This document shows positions 1-7,246 of a stretch of 8,065 bases of DNA, piece by piece. The stretch is from Blastococcus sp. CT_GayMR20 (GTDB taxonomy: Bacteria > Actinomycetota > Actinomycetes > Mycobacteriales > Geodermatophilaceae), in the NCBI RefSeq assembly GCF_004570345.1, contig NZ_SPQM01000178.1, positions 1-8,065 on the forward strand, written 5' to 3'. The notes below the pieces were generated by a model. The model saw nothing but the letters and a program-made list of their open reading frames with translations. It made no database searches and had not been told where the DNA came from. How positions within the stretch are numbered: the first letter of the stretch is position 1; each line of letters opens with the position of its first letter. Both the position numbers and the translations under genes were made by a program.

Positions 1-126
1 CCATGGCGGTGGGCATGATCGTCGACGCGCGACAGGCGGAGGCTGTCATCGCCGGCGGCGCCGCCGACCTCGTGGCCGTGGGCCGCCAGGCCCAGGACGA
101 CCCCAACTTCGCGGTGCACGCCGCGC
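1..126 (+). pseudogene. C-terminal fragment of an old-yellow-enzyme-family NADH:flavin oxidoreductase
   Basis: Read from base 3 the frame gives about 41 residues typical of the end of the OYE / NADH:flavin oxidoreductase TIM barrel: [18 protein letters not shown], then [15 protein letters not shown]. The D-L-V-A-V-G-R...DP pattern is the FMN-phosphate-binding end of that barrel. In the family such enzymes reduce activated alkenes or process substituted dienoyl-CoAs with FMN; the substrate of this one cannot be told. The ATG at base 3 is most likely an internal Met, so the gene begins left of the window. Homology stops near HAAR (bases 115-126). The frame then runs on to 518 as meaningless arginine/glycine-rich sequence while a different frame becomes otsA. 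It is therefore a fragment, either of a really broken gene or of an assembly chimera. The family call is good; the fusion being biological is doubtful. Confidence 0.7.
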
Positions 127-540
127 GAGGAGCTGGCCGCCCTCTACCGGGCGGCCGACGTCATGCTCGTGACGCCGTACCGCGACGGCATGAACCTCGT
201 CGCGAAGGAGTACGTCGCCGCACGGGGCGACCTCGGCGGCACGCTGGTGCTGTCGGAGTTCGCCGGGGCGGCCGCGGAGCTCAAGCAGGCGTTCCTGGTG
301 AACCCACACGACATCGCCGGGGTGAAGAACCAGCTGGTGCGCGCGCTGCGGGCGGAGCCCGAGGAGGCGGCCAAGCGCATGCGGGCGATGCGCCGGCACC
401 TGTTCAAGAACGACCTGGAGCACTGGGCCAACTCCTTCTTCGAGGCGCTGCGCGCCCAGGCGGCCGGTCAGCCCGGCGGGCGCGAGGCCGGCCGGGCGTC
501 GGCGCCGCTGTCCGGTGACCGGGGCGGTGCCCAGGGATGA
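121..540 (+). CDS. otsA: Trehalose-6-phosphate synthase OtsA, C-terminal part only
   Basis: OtsA (GT20 family) joins UDP-glucose (or another NDP-glucose) and glucose-6-phosphate to give trehalose-6-phosphate in the cytoplasm. The 139 codons present begin with [15 protein letters not shown] and continue with [19 protein letters not shown], the signature near the C-terminal nucleotide-sugar site of GT20 enzymes (the Asp and Glu in this block contact the donor in E. coli OtsA). Then follow [18 protein letters not shown] and a final [15 protein letters not shown] helix. A family member is about 460-500 residues, so roughly the first 340 are missing. In this frame a TGA at 16-18 lies upstream and no homologous N-terminus is present; the sequence before base 121 belongs to an oxidoreductase in another frame. 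The TGA stop at 538-540 overlaps the otsB start. Identity is very secure; whether the gene is broken in the organism or only in this sequence is open. Confidence 0.9.
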   Translation, partial: PREELAALYRAADVMLVTPYRDGMNLVAKEYVAARGDLGGTLVLSEFAGAAAELKQAFLVNPHDIAGVKNQLVRALRAEPEEAAKRMRAMRRHLFKNDLEHWANSFFEALRAQAAGQPGGREAGRASAPLSGDRGGAQG

Positions 541-1280
541 CCGGCCTCCCGGCGGACCTCGATGCGGCGCTCGCCGACCTCGCCGGCCGCCGGCCCCTGC
601 TCCTCGCCAGCGACTACGACGGCGTCCTGGCGCCCCTGGTCGGGAACCCGTCGGCGGCGGTGCTCCTGCCCGGGATGGAGGAGGCGCTCGCGCGGGTGGC
701 CGCGGCCGACGGCGTGACCGTGGCCCTCGTCAGCGGACGGGGAGTCGCCGACCTGCGGACGACGAGCGGGCTGTCGGGGCCCTACCGGTGGGTGGGCAGC
801 CACGGAGCGGAGTTCGACGGCCCGCTGGCCGGAGAGCTCGCCGGCCGCCGCGACGCCCTCGCCGAACTCCTGGCGCCGGTCGTCGCCGGGACGCCGGGGG
901 CGCTGCTCGAGGTCAAGCCGGCGAGCGTGGCGGTGCACGTCCGGCAGGTCGCCGACCGCGAGGCGGCCGCCGCCCTACTGGGCGCCGTCAGGACGCGGGT
1001 TGATCCGTCACTGACGCTGAAGCCGGGCAAGGAGGTGCTCGAGGTGGCGGTGACCGACGCCGACAAGGGCACCGCCCTGCGCCGGCTCGTCGGCGAGCTC
1101 CAACCGTCCGGGACCATGTACCTCGGGGACGACGTCACCGACGAGGACGGCTTCCGCGCACTCGGGCCCGGTGACGTCGGGGTGAAGATCGGTGACGGCC
1201 CGACCGAGGCCCCGTACCGCGTCGCCGATCCCGCTGGAGCGCTCGTCCTGCTGCACCGCCTCGCCGACCTGCTGGGCTGA
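537..1280 (+). CDS. otsB: Trehalose-6-phosphate phosphatase OtsB
   Basis: This 247-residue protein removes the phosphate from trehalose-6-phosphate to yield trehalose, a compatible solute and stress protectant, in the cytoplasm. HAD-superfamily motifs are all visible: motif I DYDGVLAP with the nucleophile and acid/base aspartates at D26 and D28; motif II with Ser66 in ALVSGRG; the conserved Lys at K177 in DKGTAL; and motif [10 protein letters not shown] starting at D198, which binds Mg2+. The phosphatase-specific cap segment with KPGKEVLEV lies just before K177. Length is normal for bacterial single-domain OtsB. The ATG at 537 overlaps the otsA stop as ATGA, which implies translational coupling; no strong independent ribosome binding site is seen (CCAGGG just upstream). 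The pair forms the OtsA-OtsB pathway. No later gene is close enough to share the operon, since the next start is about 300 bases away. Confidence 0.95.
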   Translation: MTGLPADLDAALADLAGRRPLLLASDYDGVLAPLVGNPSAAVLLPGMEEALARVAAADGVTVALVSGRGVADLRTTSGLSGPYRWVGSHGAEFDGPLAGELAGRRDALAELLAPVVAGTPGALLEVKPASVAVHVRQVADREAAAALLGAVRTRVDPSLTLKPGKEVLEVAVTDADKGTALRRLVGELQPSGTMYLGDDVTDEDGFRALGPGDVGVKIGDGPTEAPYRVADPAGALVLLHRLADLLG

Positions 1281-1310
1281 CACCCCGGCGTGTCGCGACG
1301 CGCCCCGCGT
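1279..1310 (+). terminator. Possible weak terminator after otsB
   Basis: Two small hairpins follow the otsB stop directly: GACAC/GTGTC (1279-1283 with 1290-1294) and ACGCG/CGCGT (1298-1302 with 1306-1310). Each has only five base pairs and no T-tract follows, so this is much weaker than the hairpins after MCP1, MCP2 and MCP3. In such GC-rich DNA short stems arise by chance. Confidence 0.25.
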
Positions 1311-1347
1311 GACCGTCCGCGCCGCCCCGCACCACATCCGCAGCCGT

Positions 1348-1377
1348 GTCGACTCCGGGCGGGTCACCAGCGCATTC
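1348..1377 (+). promoter_or_regulatory. Shared two-part upstream element, MCP1 copy
   Basis: GTCGAC at 1348-1353 is followed after 8 bases by GGTCACCAGCGCATTC. The second part matches the copies before MCP2, the MCP remnant and the last gene, with one extra base. It ends about 200 bases before the MCP1 start. Function is unknown; a promoter or operator is inferred only from recurrence. The spacer is shorter than in the other copies (8 against 11 or 19). Confidence 0.35.
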
Positions 1378-1465
1378 GTGACCGGAATCTCTGTGGCGGG
1401 ACCAGGTGACCGGCGAACCGTGTCGACACATGGTCATCGGAAATGCGCTGACGGGGCTTACACAT

Positions 1466-1548
1466 CACGGTTCGGGAAACCGTGGGCATTCACACCATGC
1501 ACTCGTCGATCGAGTCACAACAATTGCGCGGGCACCAAGCCCGGTGCC
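1466..1548 (+). promoter_or_regulatory. Cluster of three hairpins in the MCP1 leader
   Basis: Three separate perfect stems lie in a row: CACGGTT/AACCGTG (1466-1472 with 1478-1484, loop CGGGA), ACTCG/CGAGT (1501-1505 with 1511-1515) and GGCACC/GGTGCC (1531-1536 with 1543-1548, loop AAGCCC). The last stem ends 30 bases before the GTG start. They could form a structured 5' untranslated region, but no known riboswitch class was recognised; the conserved tetraloop/receptor and GCAAAGCC-type pieces of the c-di-GMP-I riboswitch are absent. The seven-pair stem is the least likely to be chance. Confidence 0.35.
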
Positions 1549-1578
1549 GGACAGCCATTCCTATCAGAACGGTCCACC

Positions 1579-3186
1579 GTGAAACCCACTGCCCCCTCCG
1601 CTGCCGCCCCGCGGCGGTCTGGTTGGTTCGCCGACCGGCCGCTGGCGGCGAAGTTCGCCGTTCTCCTGGGTGTCGTCGTGTTGTCCCTCGGGGGCGTCCT
1701 CACGGCCATGCTCGTCGGGAACGCCGGCGTCCGTGACGCCAGCGCGACGCTGGACGACCTCAATCGCGCCGAGAAGCTCGCCCTGCAGCTGGACACCCGC
1801 GCGAGCGAGCTCAAGGTCGACGGTTTCAAGGCGATCACCCGCGAGAACCCCGCGGAGCAGCAGTCGGAGCTGGCCGAGGACATCGCCACGCCGGCCGCGA
1901 TGCTGGCGGAGCTGAACGAGATCCCGCTGACCGGTGCCGCCGCCGACGCGGTCGCCGCTCTCGGCGAGAGCTACGGCGCCTACACCGACGCCATCACGGT
2001 CTTCGTCGACTCGGCCGTGGCCGACCAGGCCGGAACCCTGCTGCGGTGGGAAGAGATCCAGGCCGCCAACGACCTCACCGACGGTGCCGTCAGCGCGGCG
2101 AAGGACGCCCTCGCTGCGGCAAGCCGCGAGGCCCAGGAGGACCTCGACGCCGCGATCTCGCAAGCCCAGGTCATCAGCCTCACCGTGGCGGCCATCGGTC
2201 TGGGCCTCATCGGGTCGATCAGCGTCCTGACCATCCGCTCCATCACCCGGCCGGTCCAGCGGGTCAAGGCCTCGCTGGAGGCGCTCGCGACCGGCGACCT
2301 GACTGTCGCCTCGGGCGTCACCTCCCGCGACGAGGTCGGTCAGATGGCCGCCGCACTGGACGTGGCGCAGGCGAGCCTGCGTGAGGTGCTGGCCGGGGTG
2401 ACCGCCTCGGCGCACGCCGTCGCTGCCTCCTCGGAGGAACTGTCGGCCAACTCGGCGCAGATCGCGGCGTCGGCGGAGGAGACCTCGGTGCAGTCCGGCG
2501 TCGTGTCCAGCGCCGCGGAGGAGGTCTCGCGCAGCGTGGACACCGTGGCCGCGGGTGCCGAGCAGATGGGTGCCTCCATCCGCGAGATCGCGTCGAACGC
2601 CGCCGAGGCCAGCGAGGTGGCCAGCCGGGCCGTCACCGCGGCGGAGACCACGACCGCGACCGTCGCGAAGCTGGGCGAGTCCTCGGCCGAGATCGGCAAC
2701 GTGGTGAAGGTGATCACCAGCATCGCCGAGCAGACGAACCTGCTGGCGCTCAACGCCACGATCGAGGCCGCCCGTGCGGGCGAGGCCGGCAAGGGCTTCG
2801 CCGTCGTCGCGAACGAGGTGAAGGAGCTGGCGCAGGAGACGGCGAAGGCGACCGAGGACATCGCCCGCCGCGTGCTGGCGATCCAGGGCGACACGACGGC
2901 GGCGGTCTCCGCGATCGGTGAGATCTCCGCGATCGTCGCCCAGATCTCCGACCGGCAGACCACCATCGCCTCGGCGGTGGAGGAGCAGACGGCGACCACG
3001 AGCGAGATGTCGCGGTCGGTGCAGGAGGCCGCCAGCGGCACGGGGGAGATCGCTGCCAACATCAGTGGCGTCTCCACCGCAGCGGACTCGACCACGCAGG
3101 CGCTCACGCAGACCCGGACCGCGGTCGACGAGCTCGCCCGGATGGCCACCGACCTGCGCGCCACCGTCGGGAAGTTCACCTACTGA
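1579..3186 (+). CDS. Methyl-accepting chemotaxis protein (MCP1)
   Basis: A 535-residue transmembrane chemoreceptor that would control the CheA kinase through CheW. It has a short basic N-terminus (GWFADRP), TM1 at about 24-46, an extracellular helical sensor at about 47-197 resembling a four-helix-bundle domain, TM2 at about 198-219, and a HAMP domain at about 220-272 with the usual proline (ITRPVQRV) and [10 protein letters not shown]. The antiparallel signalling coiled coil follows to the end. Its hairpin tip begins at E384 ([19 protein letters not shown], then [11 protein letters not shown]). A methylation-type site [10 protein letters not shown] and EE pairs at AEETS and AAEEV are visible. 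The tail ends VGKFTY with no CheR-binding pentapeptide. The start is taken as GTG 1579, because protein-like sequence and the pre-TM1 segment begin here; the ribosome binding site is poor (GAACGG, 8 bases away) and no in-frame ATG lies nearby. The ligand is unknown. Confidence 0.93.
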   Translation: MKPTAPSAAAPRRSGWFADRPLAAKFAVLLGVVVLSLGGVLTAMLVGNAGVRDASATLDDLNRAEKLALQLDTRASELKVDGFKAITRENPAEQQSELAEDIATPAAMLAELNEIPLTGAAADAVAALGESYGAYTDAITVFVDSAVADQAGTLLRWEEIQAANDLTDGAVSAAKDALAAASREAQEDLDAAISQAQVISLTVAAIGLGLIGSISVLTIRSITRPVQRVKASLEALATGDLTVASGVTSRDEVGQMAAALDVAQASLREVLAGVTASAHAVAASSEELSANSAQIAASAEETSVQSGVVSSAAEEVSRSVDTVAAGAEQMGASIREIASNAAEASEVASRAVTAAETTTATVAKLGESSAEIGNVVKVITSIAEQTNLLALNATIEAARAGEAGKGFAVVANEVKELAQETAKATEDIARRVLAIQGDTTAAVSAIGEISAIVAQISDRQTTIASAVEEQTATTSEMSRSVQEAASGTGEIAANISGVSTAADSTTQALTQTRTAVDELARMATDLRATVGKFTY

Positions 3187-3202
3187 GTCCCGCATCCGCC
3201 CC

Positions 3203-3246
3203 ACGACAGGGAGCGCACGGCCCGCCGGCCGTGCGCTCCCTGTCGT
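3203..3246 (+). terminator. Strong hairpin terminator after MCP1
   Basis: A perfect 20-base-pair stem (3203-3222 with 3227-3246, loop CGCC) begins 17 bases after the MCP1 stop. No run of T follows (TCGTCGCC), which is common for actinobacterial terminators. Its length and position make a transcription end very likely, so MCP2 needs its own promoter. Confidence 0.85.
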
Positions 3247-3264
3247 TCGTCGCCATTCGGGAAA

Positions 3265-3304
3265 GTCGACAAGGGGGCACGCGCGGAACGGTCAGCGAGC
3301 ATTC
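3265..3304 (+). promoter_or_regulatory. Shared two-part upstream element, MCP2 copy
   Basis: GTCGAC (3265-3270) and GGTCAGCGAGCATTC (3290-3304) are separated by 19 bases, exactly as in the MCP3 copy. The element lies between the MCP1 terminator and MCP2, about 140 bases before the MCP2 start. A promoter/operator role is inferred. No other obvious promoter was seen; CTAAGTAATC near 3337 is the most A/T-rich stretch and could be part of a -10 region. Confidence 0.4.
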
Positions 3305-3386
3305 TTCGGACCTACCGCGACACCGATGCCTTATCGCTAAGTAATCGCCTCCCGCTCGTCCACGATGGCGGTGCGCACTCGCGCCA

Positions 3387-3411
3387 CACCCGGGCAAGCC
3401 CCGCCCCGGTG
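3387..3411 (+). promoter_or_regulatory. Imperfect hairpin in the MCP2 leader
   Basis: CACCCGGG (3387-3394) pairs with CCCCGGTG (3404-3411) with one C-C mismatch. The loop begins CAAGCCC, and the MCP1 leader hairpin likewise carries AAGCCC in its loop. It ends 30 bases before the chosen ATG, the same distance as the last MCP1 leader hairpin. This may be a leader structure acting on translation, or chance in GC-rich DNA. Confidence 0.25.
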
Positions 3412-3441
3412 CGTGCACCGAATCCACGAGGAATGAGCAGC

Positions 3442-5127
3442 ATGTCCCCCGCACCGTCGACCGAATGGTCTCCAGCAGGACCCACAGCGCGTCCGGGTCC
3501 GTCCACTCCGCCCCGCGCCGTCGCACGGCACTGGTACCGCGACCGCGGTGTCCGCACGCGCGTCTTCGGGCTCACCGCCGTCCTCCTGCTCGGGCTCGTC
3601 GTGTCGACCGCGATCGGCGCCGTCAACGGGAACCGCGCGACGGACATGCACGCGCAGGCCGACGCCGCGGTCGTCGTCCAGCAGCAGGTCGAGGCTGCCC
3701 GCTACGACCTGCTGTGGGCCGCCAACTGGCAGAACATCACCGCGTGGAAGGCCCGGGTCGAGGGCGGCGCGACGGCCGCCGCACCGGACGGCGACAACGT
3801 CGCGATGTACCGCGACGGGGCCGAGGGTTTCGAGGAGCTCTTCGCGATCGACCGCACGCTGCTCGACGAGACCGGGCGCACCAGCCTCGACGCCATCCAG
3901 ACCAACTGGACGGCGATGAGCGACTACAACGACCAGATCTTCGCCCTGTGGCGGCAGGGGCTCCTCGACGAGGGCGACGCGGTCTCCACGGGTGAGAAGT
4001 GGGACGTCTTCTACGTCCTCGACCAGGCCATGACCGAGCTCGAGGGTTCCGTCGACGCGCGAGCCGCCACGCTCCGCGAGGAGGCCCGCGACGCCGACGC
4101 CTTCACCGGCCGGGTCGCAGCGCTGGTCACCGGGATCGCCGTGGTGATCGGGCTGCTGGCGGCGTTCGCCGTCTCCCGCGGGATCGTCCGCGGGGTCCGT
4201 GAGGTGCGCAGCGGCCTGGACCGGGTCGCCGCCGGCGATCTGACCGTCCGGCTACCGGTCCGTGGCAACGACGAGCTGGGCCAGATGGCGGCGGCGCTGA
4301 ACACCGCGACGGACGCGATGGCCACCACCGTCGCCGACATCGTCGGATCGGCCGACGCCGTCGCCGCGTCGGCGGAGGAGCTGTCGGCCTCGTCCGCGCA
4401 GATCGCCGCGTCGGCGCAGGAGACCTCCGCACAGGCCGGCGTCGTGTCCGGTGCCGCGGAGGAGGTGTCCCGCAGCGTGGAGACCGTCGCCGCCGGCGCA
4501 GAGCAGATGGGCGCCTCGATCCGGGAGATCGCGTCGAACGCGGCAGAGGCCAGCCAGGTGGCCGCCCAGGCTGTGGCCGCGGCCCGCACCACCACGGCGA
4601 CCGTCGCCAAGCTCGGCGAGTCGTCGGCGGAGATCGGCAACGTCGTCAAGGTGATCACGAGCATCGCGGAGCAGACCAACCTGCTGGCGCTGAACGCGAC
4701 CATCGAGGCGGCGCGCGCCGGGGAGGCCGGCAAGGGCTTCGCGGTCGTCGCCAACGAGGTCAAGGAACTGGCGCAGGAGACGGCGAAGGCGACGGAGGAC
4801 ATCGCCCGCCGGGTACAGGCGATCCAGGGCGACACCACCGCGGCCGTGGACGCCATCGAGCAGATCTCCTCCATCGTGGCGCAGATCAGCGACCGCCAGA
4901 CGACGATCGCCTCGGCGGTGGAGGAGCAGACGGCCACGACGGGGGAGATGTCGCGTTCGGTGCAGGAGGCGGCCGGGGGGACCGGGGAGATCGCCCTCAA
5001 CATCACCGGCGTCTCGACGGCGGCGGACTCGACGACGCACGCCCTCGGTCAGACGCGCACCGCGATCGACGAGCTCTCCCGAATGGCCTCGGACCTGCGG
5101 ATCAGCGTCGGCCGGTTCACCTACTGA
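3442..5127 (+). CDS. Methyl-accepting chemotaxis protein (MCP2), Trp-rich sensor
   Basis: A 561-residue chemoreceptor. A proline-rich cytoplasmic N-terminus of about 40 residues precedes TM1 (about 41-63); the extracellular sensor spans about 64-224, TM2 about 225-246, then HAMP and the signalling hairpin with its tip starting at E410. The sensor is helical-looking and unusual for six tryptophans (W92, W96, W102, W156, W170, W187); it shows no clear similarity to the MCP1 or MCP3 sensors. The HAMP domain has IVRGVREV where a proline is usual, but keeps AAGDLTV and [11 protein letters not shown]. The signalling half matches MCP1 and MCP3 almost throughout, including [10 protein letters not shown], and ends VGRFTY. 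ATG 3442 is preferred because GAGGA (3428-3432) lies nine bases before it; ATG 3433 directly abuts that site and GTG 3409 lacks one. It sits alone between two terminators. The ligand is unknown. Confidence 0.93.
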   Translation: MSPAPSTEWSPAGPTARPGPSTPPRAVARHWYRDRGVRTRVFGLTAVLLLGLVVSTAIGAVNGNRATDMHAQADAAVVVQQQVEAARYDLLWAANWQNITAWKARVEGGATAAAPDGDNVAMYRDGAEGFEELFAIDRTLLDETGRTSLDAIQTNWTAMSDYNDQIFALWRQGLLDEGDAVSTGEKWDVFYVLDQAMTELEGSVDARAATLREEARDADAFTGRVAALVTGIAVVIGLLAAFAVSRGIVRGVREVRSGLDRVAAGDLTVRLPVRGNDELGQMAAALNTATDAMATTVADIVGSADAVAASAEELSASSAQIAASAQETSAQAGVVSGAAEEVSRSVETVAAGAEQMGASIREIASNAAEASQVAAQAVAAARTTTATVAKLGESSAEIGNVVKVITSIAEQTNLLALNATIEAARAGEAGKGFAVVANEVKELAQETAKATEDIARRVQAIQGDTTAAVDAIEQISSIVAQISDRQTTIASAVEEQTATTGEMSRSVQEAAGGTGEIALNITGVSTAADSTTHALGQTRTAIDELSRMASDLRISVGRFTY

Positions 5128-5153
5128 ATCGCCGACCCGGCGGATCATCGCGT

Positions 5154-5198
5154 CCTTTTCCCTGCCGCCATCATGTCGACATGGCGGCAGGGAAAAGG
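5154..5198 (+). terminator. Strong hairpin terminator after MCP2, loop contains GTCGAC
   Basis: A perfect 18-base-pair stem (5154-5171 with 5181-5198) has the loop CATGTCGAC, 26 bases after the MCP2 stop. The 5' arm contains TTTT and the 3' arm AAAA, so the structure could also end transcription arriving from the minus strand. The loop GTCGAC is the first half of the element shared by MCP leaders, so terminator and upstream element overlap here. Confidence 0.8.
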
Positions 5199-5214
5199 CG
5201 GTCGCCGACCAATC
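5175..5214 (+). promoter_or_regulatory. Shared two-part upstream element, MCP3 copy
   Basis: GTCGAC (5175-5180) and GGTCGCCGACCAATC (5200-5214) are 19 bases apart, matching the MCP2 spacing exactly. The second half contains the inverted repeat GGTC-N3-GACC, also present before the last gene. It lies about 150 bases before the MCP3 start. The first half lies in the terminator loop of MCP2, so its matching may partly reflect that hairpin. Confidence 0.4.
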
Positions 5215-5356
5215 TCGACCCATGACTGGCGACACACCGGGAATTGCGGGTCGCACTCAGACCGAATGGTTCACAGTCTCCCCGGCACCACGAGAACAAG
5301 CCCGTCGGGCGACGCACCACGATGCCAGTCCGCGGCGAAGCCCCGCCCTCACCTCT

Positions 5357-5360
5357 GGAG
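5357..5360 (+). promoter_or_regulatory. Ribosome binding site deciding the MCP3 start
   Basis: GGAG, within CTGGAG, sits six bases before ATG 5367. The same CTGGAG and spacing recur before the MCP remnant (ATG 7247), and CTGGAG lies eight bases before ATG 7655 of the last gene. This supports these three starts over longer open frames. Confidence 0.75.
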
Positions 5361-5366
5361 CATGCA

Positions 5367-6983
5367 ATGTCCGTCCCTGCCCGTACCGCCCGCCCCGGGC
5401 GCTCCGGTGGCTGGTTCGCCAACCGCCCGATCGGCGTCAGGATCGGCGCGGTGGTCGGGTTGCTGGCCATCGTCGTCCTCGCCACCAACTACCTGGCCAT
5501 CTCGCGCATCGGCGACATGCGCGACCACCAGGAGCAGATCTACACCGAGAACCTGGAGCCGCTGAACGCCCTCTCCGCGGTGCAGCGCGCGACCGCCGCC
5601 CACCGGGCCCGGGTCCTCGAGTACGCCGTCTCCGACGCCGGCCGTCGCCAGGAGCTGCTCGGCGAGATGGACGAGAAGCAGGCCGACGTGGAGGCCGCGC
5701 TGGCCGAGTACGAGCCGCACATCGTCAACCCCGCGGGCATGGAGAAGTACCTTGCCGCCCGCGAGGCGTTCCTGGCCTCGAACGCGGCCGAGCTGTTCCC
5801 CGCCGCCGACGCCGGCGACCTCGCCACCTATGCCCAGGTCTACCGCGAGGTCTCCAGCCCGCTGCTGACCGACATCGCGGACGGGCTCGAGGAGGAGGGC
5901 GTCGCGCAGTCCGCGGAGGCGGCCGCCCGTAACGCCGAGGCCTCCGACGCGGCCGACACCGCCATCACCATGCTGCTCGTGACCGCTCTGACCTCTGTCG
6001 TGATCGCCTCCGGACTGACCGTCGTGGTGGTCCGCCGGATCATCCGGACGGTGCGCTCCGTGCAGAGGTCCGCCGAGGCCATGGCCGCCGGCGACCTGAC
6101 CGTCGGCACGGGGGTCTCCTCCGACGACGAACTGGGCCGTATGGCGTCCGCGCTGGACTCCGCCCAGGCGAGCCTCCGGGACGTCCTGTCCTCGGTCGTG
6201 GCGTCCGCGGACGCTGTGGCGGCCTCGTCGGAGGAACTGTCGGCGTCCTCGGCGCAGATCTCCGCCTCGGCGGAGGAGACCAGCGCGCAGTCCGGTGTCG
6301 TGTCCTCGGCTGCCGAGGAGGTGTCGCGCAACGTGCAGACGGTCGCCGCCGGCGCGGAGCAGATGGGCGCCTCGATCCGGGAGATCGCCTCCAACGCCGC
6401 CGAGGCCAGCGAGGTCGCTGCCCGCGCCGTCACCGCAGCCGAGACGACCACGGCCACCGTCGCGAAGCTGGGCGAATCCTCGGCCGAGATCGGCAATGTC
6501 GTCAAGGTCATCACGAGCATCGCGGAGCAGACCAACCTGCTCGCGCTGAACGCGACCATCGAGGCCGCCCGGGCCGGGGAGGCCGGCAAGGGTTTCGCGG
6601 TCGTCGCCAACGAGGTCAAGGAGCTCGCGCAGGAGACGGCGAAGGCCACGGAGGACATCGCCCGCCGGGTCCTGGCCATCCAGGGTGACACCACCGCCGC
6701 CGTCAGTGCGATCGAGGAGATCTCCGCGATCGTCGCGCAGATCTCCGACCGGCAGACCACCATCGCCTCGGCCGTCGAGGAGCAGACCGCGACGACGAGC
6801 GAGATGTCCCGGTCGGTCCAGGAGGCGGCCAGCGGGACGACCGAGATCGCCACGAACATCACCGGCGTCTCCACTGCGGCGGAGTCCACCACCCAGGCGC
6901 TCGGTCAGACGCGCACGGCCGTCGACGAGCTGTCGCGGATGGCGTCGGACCTGCGCACGACCGTCGGGCGGTTCAGCTACTGA
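5367..6983 (+). CDS. Methyl-accepting chemotaxis protein (MCP3), four-helix-bundle sensor
   Basis: A 538-residue chemoreceptor closest to MCP1. GWFANRP precedes TM1 (about 24-44). The extracellular part, about 45-200, looks like a 4HB_MCP sensor ([11 protein letters not shown]..., long amphipathic helices, ending in alanine-rich sequence before TM2), a family that detects small molecules or interacts with binding proteins. TM2 is about 202-221, HAMP follows, and the signalling tip starts at E387. The HAMP has IIRTVRSV where proline is usual. From about EASEVA to QEAASGT the signalling domain differs from MCP1 at only two residues by eye. The [10 protein letters not shown] methylation site is present; the C-terminus is VGRFSY with no pentapeptide tether. 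ATG 5367 has GGAG six bases upstream. The gene stands alone between hairpin terminators. The ligand is unknown. Confidence 0.94.
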   Translation: MSVPARTARPGRSGGWFANRPIGVRIGAVVGLLAIVVLATNYLAISRIGDMRDHQEQIYTENLEPLNALSAVQRATAAHRARVLEYAVSDAGRRQELLGEMDEKQADVEAALAEYEPHIVNPAGMEKYLAAREAFLASNAAELFPAADAGDLATYAQVYREVSSPLLTDIADGLEEEGVAQSAEAAARNAEASDAADTAITMLLVTALTSVVIASGLTVVVVRRIIRTVRSVQRSAEAMAAGDLTVGTGVSSDDELGRMASALDSAQASLRDVLSSVVASADAVAASSEELSASSAQISASAEETSAQSGVVSSAAEEVSRNVQTVAAGAEQMGASIREIASNAAEASEVAARAVTAAETTTATVAKLGESSAEIGNVVKVITSIAEQTNLLALNATIEAARAGEAGKGFAVVANEVKELAQETAKATEDIARRVLAIQGDTTAAVSAIEEISAIVAQISDRQTTIASAVEEQTATTSEMSRSVQEAASGTTEIATNITGVSTAAESTTQALGQTRTAVDELSRMASDLRTTVGRFSY

Positions 6984-7002
6984 CCACCTGACAGCCCGGA
7001 AC

Positions 7003-7034
7003 GGGGCGGCGCACCGGAAACGGTGTGCCGCCCC
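7003..7034 (+). terminator. Hairpin terminator after MCP3
   Basis: A 14-base-pair stem with one G-U pair (7003-7016 with 7021-7034) is capped by a GAAA tetraloop and followed by TTCTG. It starts 19 bases after the MCP3 stop, a spacing similar to that after MCP1, and separates MCP3 from the MCP remnant. Confidence 0.85.
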
Positions 7035-7075
7035 TTCTGCGTTCGCGCCATTCCACTGCAATTCAGCACCGACAG

Positions 7076-7108
7076 ATCGACACCGGCGGAGCGGTCACCC
7101 GGCCGGTC
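7076..7108 (+). promoter_or_regulatory. Shared two-part upstream element, degenerate copy before the MCP remnant
   Basis: ATCGAC (7076-7081) replaces GTCGAC, and GGTCACCCGGCCGGTC follows at 7093 after 11 bases, the same spacing as in the last-gene copy. The CATTC end is lost. It lies about 140 bases before ATG 7247. The decay fits a promoter no longer under selection for driving a receptor, but the match is weak. Confidence 0.25.
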
Positions 7109-7246
7109 CCCGGAAGCACTCCCACACGGGCCGTATCCGCATGTCCGAGCCCGATGACGCCCAACTTCCGTGGCGCTCTTCCGTATCCCCCGGCGAATGG
7201 AAGCCGCGTGCCGCCGAGAGACCGCTCAGCGCTTCTGGAGATCCGT

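Larger units (their letters stand above)
1281..1578 (+). other. Intergenic leader upstream of MCP1 (otsB to MCP1)
   Basis: No gene was recognised in these 298 bases. An open frame runs through part of it in frame with MCP1, but its codons do not resemble receptor sequence and no credible earlier start is seen. Visible contents are the weak hairpins after otsB, a copy of the two-part element shared with the other MCP leaders (1348-1377), an 8-base palindrome TGTCGACA (1421-1428), and three consecutive hairpins between 1466 and 1548. No convincing -35/-10 pair of the housekeeping sigma type was found, and no GCCGATAA-like flagellar sigma -10 box. Confidence 0.6.

Noticed and set aside
515..1003. 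162-codon plus-strand frame overlapping otsB
   Set aside because: It is an Arg/Pro-rich shadow of otsB in another frame, with no recognisable motif.
1192..1578. Extension of MCP1 upstream to 1192 in the same frame
   Set aside because: It overlaps otsB and the leader, and the translated sequence has no receptor similarity. TM1 is correctly placed from GTG 1579.
1400..1578. c-di-GMP-I (GEMM) riboswitch in the MCP leaders
   Set aside because: Such riboswitches often precede chemoreceptor genes, but the conserved GAAA tetraloop with GGGACGCAAAGCC-type strand is absent from all leaders. Only short CAAGCCC pieces are present.
1564..3204. 546-codon minus-strand open frame opposite MCP1, and similar ones at 4252-5256 and 5349-7061
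   Set aside because: They lie wholly antisense to clear receptor genes, are made of Arg/Gly/Asp/Leu-rich low-complexity sequence, and arise from GC-rich third positions of the MCP codons.
3265..3330. Flagellar sigma (FliA/WhiG type) promoter before MCP2 and others
   Set aside because: No GCCGATAA-like -10 box lies at the right distance from a TAAA or TCA -35 in any leader; the nearest pieces match about half the positions.
3409..3441. Earlier MCP2 starts at GTG 3409 and ATG 3433
   Set aside because: GTG 3409 has no ribosome binding site, and ATG 3433 directly abuts GAGGA. ATG 3442 has it at nine bases.
5244..5366. MCP3 start upstream at 5244
   Set aside because: The residues before ATG 5367 are not receptor-like, and GGAG sits correctly before 5367.
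7025..7246. N-terminal extension of the 46-codon remnant to 7025
   Set aside because: It runs from inside the MCP3 terminator through the leader, with no homology. ATG 7247 has the CTGGAG site.
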